DNA of 64,000 nucleotides from Rhyzopertha dominica. Lineage: Eukaryota > Arthropoda > Insecta > Coleoptera > Bostrichidae. Of the stretch, positions 56,901 through 64,000 are shown in pieces; position 1 is the stretch's first letter, and each line of letters opens with the position of its first letter. The notes below the pieces were generated by a model that saw only the letters and a list, made by a program, of their open reading frames with translations, did no database searches and was not told the DNA's origin. Where the stretch lies: NCBI GenBank assembly GCA_025024175.1, contig QCXZ01000001.1:19716001-19780000 (forward strand), in the 5' to 3' direction. The translations under genes and the position numbers were made by a program.

Positions 56901-59832
56901 TATTAACCACATCGCTCATTCTTTCAATGGTATCCGACATCCTAAAATGTAACAGAAACGCCCTAGCGGTGACGTCTTTTACAGACCCAATTAGTCGAGT
57001 GAACTGACGAAATGCTAAGAGGGTTATCTCTCATAATGCAAAACAAGGATAAACCGACGCTGGGGAGGCCTGAATGAACCATGCGAAATTAAACTTAAGC
57101 GAGAGTAAATATTAACCGCGGTTAAATATTTAAGACCACGCCATTCATACCGTGCTCTCCTCATTTTTGGCGATATAAACATGGAAGCTGGTTCATTAAA
57201 GGTCAGACGACTTCATACTCGATCAGTACAGCATGTACTGAAAACTTTTTTCTCGTGACCACATTATTGTAGCTATTTGAGAGATAAGATACAGAGCCGG
57301 ATTATTCCTGCAGTGGGCTCTAGCCCATTGCTCTAACTTTTTTAGTCCCAACAACTGAAGCCATCAAGTAGAGCGGTGTATTAAATTAAAATGTTTTAAC
57401 TTGTAATTCATATAAATAAATATTAATAATAAATATTGCAAGATTCTTGAACCNCTTAGAACATAAAAAATAGAAACTAATGCACCGTAAGCGTAAATAT
57501 TCGAATTTATTTTCGAAATCACACCGCTATATATTATATTATATTGCCTTTCAAAAAGAGGATAGGTGTACAGCATTTGGTCTTTTAAAAAGAGTTCAAA
57601 AAGAGGGAAGTGAAACCTGATATTTAAAAAATATTAGAGTTTTAGGTTGTTTGCCAATTTATCTTATCCATAAAAAATCTGAAAATAATACACTAAATAT
57701 TACGAAACTACTAGGCGTAAACAGATCCACTGCACAAGATAAAACATATTTTCGTTTAATTCTCTATTAATTAATTACGCAAAATATCCAGAGATCTAAT
57801 AATAATTGTGTACATCGTACTTTGATTTGTATAGATTAGCTGACAAACTTACAAAACGAAGCAGGCACCACTATTGAATGTTCATTAGTTCATTCACTAC
57901 ATTACGGCGAGTCAAAACTTGGAATCGGTCTCCAATAGGAGACGAATGACTCACTGGCTTTGCTTGCTAAGCGTTCACAGAAAATGGGTGCAAAAAGTTA
58001 GAGAATTCATTGAAAATTTGATGAACATTTTGAACAAGCGAGAAGTCTAAAAAATTTTATCAGAGTACATATAAAATAGGTAGTATTTATGTAGCATGTA
58101 GTTTAACCAAATAAATAGGTTGTTTATTATAATACAATTTTTTGGCATTTTCTTTTCTCTTTGTTATATAAACCCTGACGGTATCCATGTCCTCCATCGC
58201 GAGATATTTTTCCTTTCATAGAGATATTTTACAACTACCTGTGTGTTATGCACCTATAATATTTATTCTAATTATATCGTGTAAAACTTATCAAACGGTC
58301 TGTCTGCAGCAGCCACTAGTCATCTATCTTTGTATTATAACCATAACTTCATTAATAGCTTTATTAAGACAATATTGACTGAACGGCGTCTATTTTGTAG
58401 CCGAAAAATACTGTAGCTGACGATTGATAGACGACACATGATATTGACGCGCTTCTCAGTCTTTAGTGATCTCGAAATAGAGACTAATACGCAACCTCTC
58501 CGTCTATTTTAAAAACACATTCAAGAATGCGGCGAGTTTACGTATCCTACGCTTTTTATACTGAGCAATGCTTCAGTGTAGCCATAAAGGCTGCTGGGTT
58601 GACTTCTACTACGAAATGGATGATATCCAAAAATGGCAAATTAGATTTTGACAATGGAAGAAGAACGATACATAGAAAAATTCTGTTGTCGGATATATTA
58701 CCGTTCTGTGTTTGTGGAGAACCCTGAAGACTAACGACATGTTGATTAAAGAAGCTCGTGACATCTTTCGATCATAAAATATTTCATGATTGCAACATGA
58801 CCCAAGACAGCAACAGCTGTAGCTTCATCAGCAACAAATTGGACGCCTTTGTTTCCGATTCTTAACCGATTCAATCTCCTTGAATTTTCATATATGTACT
58901 TAAGTTCCAAGACGTATTTGTGATGAACAGGTTTAGCCAGATGAAATTCACTGAAGTCGTTATTCATGTAAAATAAACGTTAGTTAGTAATCGATTACAA
59001 AAACCAAACTAACGATGCGATTCAAATATTTCAAGAAGCTAAAAAACACGAAAAAAGTCCAANTAAATTGTTTCAATTTGTAATGCAATAATAGAGATCC
59101 AGTGATATGCTTTCGTTTTCTTAAAATACCACAACCTATTTACAGCTCCCCACAAAATGTCAAGATTTTACTCCAATTTGTTTTGCTTTGGAATTATTGA
59201 GGGTGACTCGATTTCATTGAAATACTCGGTACAGAGGTTAAGTAGGGAGGAGCACACCAAGCTGCAGGAGTGTACTGTACTATAAAAATTAATTTAAAAA
59301 ACTTAAATGTACTTGTACGCTTGCTTTTACAGTCAGTTTGAGGTGTCAGTGTGTATTCTTAAAGTTTCGACTTACAGTATTATTCTAAAAAATATGAAAA
59401 TGTTGGGCTTGTGGTAGTTTTTGTTTTAACGGAAACCTTACTGCTCCGGGTATAACTTAGAGACCCAAGTCCGTAATTCAGAAACTGGTTCCGGAATCAG
59501 CACTATTTGTTAATATCTGGAATAAAATAACATATGTCTTATAATCAACTTAAGATGCGTTAGACCTATAATCAGCTTAAGCCAAAGACGGTTATCATTA
59601 GCAGGTGTTTTGCACTATTTGCAAGATTCGGAAGATTTCATTGCATAATAAGAGTAAAACATCCGAAATTATTGTTAATTTGCCAGCTTGAATACCAAAC
59701 ATTTTCCATACCTGCAGTCTCGCAATTATATTACCAGATAAACAATGAACTGGATAAATGCAAGGAAATCCGTAAGAAGAATCTGTATACCAATTTTGAC
59801 CTTTCGGGGTTCGTCAAAATAAAGATAGCCGT
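53961..59832. other. Long gene-free stretch
   Basis: AT-rich, short frames only. About 57040-57180 is less AT-rich and holds a palindrome (next entry). N at 57454 and 59063. A frame at 59672-59850 runs into the Penelope-like insertion; its product is unrecognised. Confidence 0.4.
57106..57131. promoter_or_regulatory. Palindrome around AACCGCGGTT
   Basis: TTAACCGCGGTTAA (57112-57125) is a perfect 14-bp palindrome, and the flanking TAAATA/TATTTA extends it with one base offset. It contains AACCGC on both strands, similar to Runt-type sites, and an embedded SacII sequence. It lies in a GC-richer, possibly conserved block. Confidence 0.35.
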
Positions 59833-59869
59833 TGACATGTTTTCCGGGCTGGTTCCCACGTTGGTTGTC

Positions 59870-60568
59870 CTAGTCCGCTCGGGTATTTATACTCGTCCGG
59901 GTCACTGACGCGTGGGCGTTGTTACGCATGACCGGTTTCCAGATTCCAGGTAATTCGATGCCCCGGTCTCGGTTGTAATTGTGCGGGTTCTTCTGGATTA
60001 CGATGGCTTCCTTGTACAGTCTCGGCCAGAATCTCGCTTCCCTCGACAGCATTTGTGCATCCTCGAATTTGATGATGTGGCCAGTCTCCATTCGCTGTTC
60101 TGCTACAGTCGACCTATCACATTGCCGGTCTCTGGTGTCTCTCATGTGCTCCTTGATTCTCGTGCTGATGTGCCTTCCGGTTTGGCCGATGTAAACCTTC
60201 CCACACCTGCATGGGATGCTGTACACACCTTGTGTTTGTAGCTCCTCAGTCGTCGAACGATATTTCGGAAAGGCGTTAGCTATCTTTCTCGGGGCGGTGA
60301 AGATGGTGTTTATATGATGTCTTCTCAGCAGCCGTCCGATCTTATCTGTACATCCATTGACGTAGGGCAGGTATGCTGCAGCGATGTGCTCATCTGGTTC
60401 CTTCCTCCGTGGTTGCTTGTTGATAGCCTTCTCAATCTGTGCCTTAGGATATCCGTTCTTCTGTAGTGCTCTGCGTAGATGTTCTAATTCCTCTTCTAGG
60501 TGGTCTGGTTCGCTGACTAGCTTCGCCCGCTGTATGAGCGTGTTGATGACTCCTTGTTTTTGGGCGGG
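59870..60568 (-). CDS. Penelope-like RT thumb/linker and GIY-YIG endonuclease, 5-prime truncated
   Basis: The minus-strand frame is open from about 60568 to the stop at 59870-59872. It reads GVINTLIQRAKLVSEPDHLE and LEHLRRALQKNGYPKAQIEK (RT thumb), PYVNGCTDKIGRLLRRH, then the endonuclease: GVYSIPCRCGKVYIGQTGRH (from near 60229), RISTRIKEH-type arginine region, TVAEQRMETGH with the likely catalytic Glu, and FWPRLYKEAIVIQKNPHNYN. The GVY...YIG pair, the CxC knuckle and the arginine are present. The whole RT palm is missing, so the copy is dead on its own. The enzyme normally nicks the target for reverse transcription. Confidence 0.85.
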   Translation of the reverse strand, partial: PAQKQGVINTLIQRAKLVSEPDHLEEELEHLRRALQKNGYPKAQIEKAINKQPRRKEPDEHIAAAYLPYVNGCTDKIGRLLRRHHINTIFTAPRKIANAFPKYRSTTEELQTQGVYSIPCRCGKVYIGQTGRHISTRIKEHMRDTRDRQCDRSTVAEQRMETGHIIKFEDAQMLSREARFWPRLYKEAIVIQKNPHNYNRDRGIELPGIWKPVMRNNAHASVTRTSINTRAD

Positions 60569-60571
60569 GTG

Positions 60572-60920
60572 GTGGGAAGGTTTACATCGGCCAAACCGGA
60601 AGGCACATCAGCACGAGAATCAAGGAGCACATGAGGGACACCAGAGACCGGCAAGGTGATAGGGGTCGGCTGTAGCAGAACATCGAATGGAGACTGGCCA
60701 CATCATCAAATTCGAGGAAGCACAGGTGCTGTCGAGGGAAGCGAGATTCTGGCCGAGACTGTACAAGGAAGCCATCAAAATCCAGAAGAACCCGCACACT
60801 TACAACCGAGACCGGGGGATGCCCCGGTGGAACTACCTGGAATCTATAAACCAGTCATGCGTAACAACGCCCACGCGTCAGTGACCCGTACGAGTATAAA
60901 TACCCGAGCGGACTAGGACA
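60572..60920 (+). pseudogene. Second GIY-YIG copy, plus strand, broken
   Basis: Starts within the domain at GKVYIGQTGRHISTRIKEHM, is interrupted by an indel after RDRQ and a stop, resumes as METGHIIKFEEAQVLSREAR and AIKIQKNPHTYNRDRG, shifts again near 60820, and ends MRNNAHASVTRTSINTRAD at the same stop position as the minus copy. It lacks the GVY start of the domain. Confidence 0.8.
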
Positions 60921-60940
60921 CTTCAGATTCAGAGCTACTT

Positions 60941-60980
60941 CTGAGGAAGACACTGACATGAGTGTCGAAACGTCAAGGTC
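60941..60980 (+). ncRNA. Candidate hammerhead ribozyme of the Penelope-like element
   Basis: CTGAGGA (60941-60947) matches the CUGANGA box. GACACT (60949-60954) pairs fully with AGTGTC (60961-60966) as helix II with a 6-nt loop. GAAA (60967-60970) is the second box, and C-GTCAAG-G (60971-60978) gives a minimal helix III before the cleavage triplet GTC (60978-60980). Minimal hammerheads are known from Penelope-like elements. Against it: one extra A (60948) between the first box and helix II, and weak helix I pairing. Confidence 0.4.
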
Positions 60981-61050
60981 TAATAACCAACCCGGAAAAC
61001 AGCATGGCATCGACAACAACCACGGAAGCTTTCAAACCAAAGATAGCCGT

Positions 61051-62910
61051 GTATGACAATGAAGGAGATAGGGGAATATATATCTGAAGGAAGCTGATGT
61101 GTTGTGCATCTTGCTAATCAGTGTGAAGACAGAGCCTTTTCGTGTGATGGTTACGTTTATGACCTGGTACGAAGCTCACTATTATTCTTAAAAACAAATA
61201 ATAAAAAGCAAAAGTTCCTCTTAAAATATCATTATTAAGTTAATCTTTCATTTGACCTCCGTTTATAGTTAAACGTTAATTTTTTTATTATATAAATTTA
61301 TATTTCTTCATAGGCAGGTAATTAGTTGATTCAAACTTGCTACTAATAACAAAAGGGAGCGTGAATGAATTTATAATAATATGGTATAATTTTTGTTTTC
61401 TCCTATTTTTGTTTTTATGACCACACTAGCATAAGTATTACGTGGTTTTGTTTAGGCGTTGCAGAGAGCAGAATAATACGACGTATGGCATAGTTTCCAG
61501 AAAGTACGTCATTCAAAAGCCCTTCGATTCTACAACAGCGGTTCTGAGAATATTTCAATATTTGATCATCTCCCTCTGTTAAAAAGTTACAGCTTTTGGC
61601 TGTTTTAAAATTGTCACCCTGTATATTGTAAGCGGAACAGATTTACAATATTTAGGGAGATATACTAAAATCTGAGTTTTCGTATTTATTGCATTATTTC
61701 TCATTATCTTCAGTGAGCCGATCCGACCATTCAGAAAGATAAACCTCTATCACTTAAAATTCCACAATATTGTTATAGTTGTATGAATATGAATTGTTTC
61801 CATTTTTCATACTTTTCTAGTAAGGAAATATCAGCTGGCCCAAACGCAATCGAGATAAAAACCGCACACCAGAGTGCTTTTGGCGTACCCTCGTCAAGCT
61901 GGTTTCCCTAATTTTCCTCACCCCGAAGCCGACAGCCGTTTACATAATTAGACATAAGATATCTCCTTGTAACGATGCGAAATTCCTATTACAAGACACA
62001 ATATACCTTAACCTGTACAAGGAGAAGCTTAATGGCTTGCCTGTTGCTCATATGGAAAATGAAATATGATATTATTAGACGTATAACCCTAATAAGTCTA
62101 TACTGATAGTTTCAATTAAAACATGCACACGGAGTAATTTATAATTACGGTGGCGGTGAGCTCCATCCAGAGCGAGACGTCTACTCGATATAATGTGAGC
62201 CAAGTAAATACATTAAGCAATTTACAATATGTAAGTGTACGAGCAGTACGCTCTGAACATCACGCACCAAACACCAAGAACGCAGCATGAACATAAAAAC
62301 TCAAATGTAGAGATCTGATTTCTGTCTTCAAGTTACAGCATCATTTCTAGTTTTAAAATTATTTTAAATCGCGTTCTTGTAATAGTTTCAGTACATCATC
62401 ACTGACCTTGCATGTAACTTTTAAAAATTATCTGCTTCAATAGAAGGCGAAAGAACTTCCAAATTTGACACATTGCAATAACTGTCTCGCGGTGGAGATG
62501 TCGGAAATCGAGGTTTCGAGAAGTCATGGAATTGTCTGGAAAATTCAACTAGAGACGAATTACATCACAACTTACGTTGCCAGAGGTCAGTAAATTATAG
62601 TCCAAAAATAGAAAATAAAATTTTCAGAGTGCTTACACTCTTCGTTTGCATGAACGTCTAATGTCGCCGTTAGCTCGATACTGTGGAAATAATGTAGCTA
62701 TATGGAGAATGTTTGGTTGAAAAGAGGGTATCTTCCACATTCTACCGGCACTGAATTAATACGTATTCGGCGTTAAGGGTATATAAATTACAATCAAACA
62801 ATATTGTTGTGCTAGCATATCTCTATTATTATACTTACACATTGTATAAATTAGTGTGCCCAAATTGTACTATAAAAAACACGTTTTTTAGACACATTTT
62901 ATTCGAAATA
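61051..62910. other. No gene seen; possible conserved block at about 61800-61960
   Basis: AT-rich apart from about 61800-61960 (GAGATAAAAACCGCACACCA, CACCCCGAAGCCGACAGCCG), which could be regulatory. ACCCTGTATA near 61616 resembles a mariner-type end without its partner. Confidence 0.35.
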
Positions 62911-62982
62911 TGGCTAACATGATTGTATTTTTTTTTCAGGTAAGCCTACTTTCGAACTTCACAGCGTCTGGTATGTAAGTAC
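62911..62982 (+). promoter_or_regulatory. Candidate recursive splice site (ratchet point) B
   Basis: Branch point CTAAC (62914-62918), a run of T, and TTTCAG ending at 62939, 22 nt from the branch A, then an immediate donor GTAAGC (62940-62945). A second donor TAT|GTAAGTA starts at 62975, framing a 35-nt cryptic exon. The ten bases GTAAGTACAC after the second junction are the same as at site A. Same strand, same layout, 59.1 kb apart. Confidence 0.6.
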
Positions 62983-64000
62983 ACCTTTCCATTGATTTCC
63001 ACAACCCTTTAGTACATTATGTGGAATTTAAATATTCTATAGACACATTACTGTCAAAATTATTCACGGGAACATCTAAGTGACGTTCATCGATTGCCAT
63101 AATGTAATAAAGTAGGTATTAGTTTAGCCGTTAAATTATTAAATAGTAGAAATTTTTGATTTCGCTCTACTGTATTGCCTTATATAGCGTGTTTGCTAAA
63201 CGTTCATCAAAAATTCAAGGTATGATTCCCGAGGTATTTTTGTGACAAAAAATCTGATAAACATTTGTCAAAAAATGCTTCCTAAGAGAGATACACCCCA
63301 TCAAAAGTGTTTCACAATAAAAATGAGAAAATTCACATGAGATATTTGGACACTTGAAGATAGTTTTCAACATCAGTTTTCGTTGAACTTTTGTGTTGGA
63401 ATTATAGGTAACTAAGTAACTGAACCGGTAGAAAAGGTCCTATGCGAGTTGGGTTTCTTCCCAACAAGCAATTACAGGGGTTTATCGCTGAGGATAATAT
63501 ATTTCTCAAAATCTCCTCTTCCTGATATTTTGTCATTCATTTCTTATAGGTTTACAATTTTGTCGCCCCTTTATAAAAAAAAATGTGCAATACTTGGGCT
63601 AAGACAAATGATCAGGGCAATTTCCAGTTTCAGTTGTAATGTGAGTGAAAAAGGCAAAGAACTAATTGCTATANATAAGTTCAAGTTCGGTTTTCACAAA
63701 TTTATAAACGAGGGGCCGTAAAAAGGTGGATGTGTACAAATAAAAAAAACTGTGTGCAAGACATTTATTAAGAAAGAGAGTAAGTTTTACTGAGTAGATA
63801 AGTTTAAATCTTTTTTTAATGGCGTAAAATAACAAATCAGTGTAGAAAAACAATATATNTTGTTTTGCTCACCACTGCTTTCACAAAAAAAAACTTGAAA
63901 TTTTAAAAATTTATAAATTACGAACTAAACAACTGACAATTGTCAAATATGCTTACGTGATATTCAATAAACAATTAAAGAAAAGCATGAAAATTTATTA
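62983..64000. other. AT-rich stretch, nothing recognised
   Basis: Short frames (63449-63721 plus, 63662-63853 minus) overlap and have no motif. N at 63674 and 63859. Confidence 0.4.

Larger units (their letters stand above)
59833..61038. mobile_element. Penelope-like element, head-to-head pair of truncated copies
   Basis: AAAGATAGCCGT occurs at 59821-59832 and again at 61039-61050: a 12-bp target duplication around 1206 bp. Inside are a minus-oriented 3-prime part of a Penelope-like element (59866-60568) and a second, plus-oriented GIY-YIG part (60572-60920), about 95 percent alike over their shared 340 bp, meeting near 60570. Penelope-like elements are known for such inverted and tandem partial copies. 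Only the plus copy keeps the downstream hammerhead-like segment. Confidence 0.85.

Noticed and set aside
1..64000. CRISPR array, rRNA or tRNA genes, prokaryotic operons
   Set aside because: No regularly spaced direct repeats, no A/B-box pair with a cloverleaf, and no ribosomal sequence seen by eye. The sequence is eukaryotic in all respects; a covariance scan for tRNA would be decisive.

Overview
The window looks like insect (at least arthropod) nuclear DNA: AT-rich, almost free of long reading frames, and filled with eukaryotic transposable elements of many classes. These are a Ty3/gypsy LTR element primed by tRNA-Lys, a Penelope-like element with a GIY-YIG endonuclease, mariner/Tc1 relics, a CR1/Jockey-like LINE relic, and THAP-domain elements with inverted ends. 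Nothing in it is bacterial. I cannot name the species. No complete host protein-coding gene is visible. Two strong recursive-splice (ratchet-point) signals on the + strand, at 3.83 kb and 62.94 kb, suggest that the whole window may lie inside one very long intron of a + strand gene.

Layout. 0-6.6 kb: a 262-bp inverted-ended repeat, a complete but dead mariner-like element (1949-3024), ratchet-like site A, a Tc1-type transposase scrap beside a G16 run, and a fold-back element built from degenerate AGTATCGAA units (5636-6580). 9.3-10.3, 19.8-20.9 and 24.9-25.8 kb: three relatives of one THAP-domain DNA element, each about 1 kb with inverted ends. 13.6-15.2 kb: a decayed gene of a multi-copy insect protein family of unknown function. 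17.9 kb: heat-shock elements plus a TATA box with no coding sequence behind them. 21.2-22.0 kb: an internally deleted LINE fragment. 28.5-31.2 kb: a TA-flanked element with a decayed HTH transposase start.

34.1-44.8 kb is the only region with long intact reading frames: a Ty3/gypsy element in the tandem form LTR-internal-LTR-internal-LTR, with an exact period of 5174 bp and a 4-bp target duplication (ATAC) around the whole array. Each internal part carries PBS, gag, a gag C-terminal frame, pol (protease, RT, RNase H, integrase) and PPT. Both copies share the same two -1 frame offsets and encode identical proteins. There is no env.

45-64 kb is mostly empty AT-rich sequence. It holds GC-richer blocks that could be conserved regulatory DNA (46.0-46.3, 53.4-53.96, 57.04-57.18, 61.8-61.96 kb), one uncertain host exon on the - strand (53.53-53.62 kb), and a 1.2-kb head-to-head Penelope-like insertion (59833-61038) with a 12-bp target duplication and a hammerhead-like motif. 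Ratchet-like site B lies at 62.94 kb. Most coding remnants are independent insertions; only the gypsy parts and the Penelope parts form functional units.
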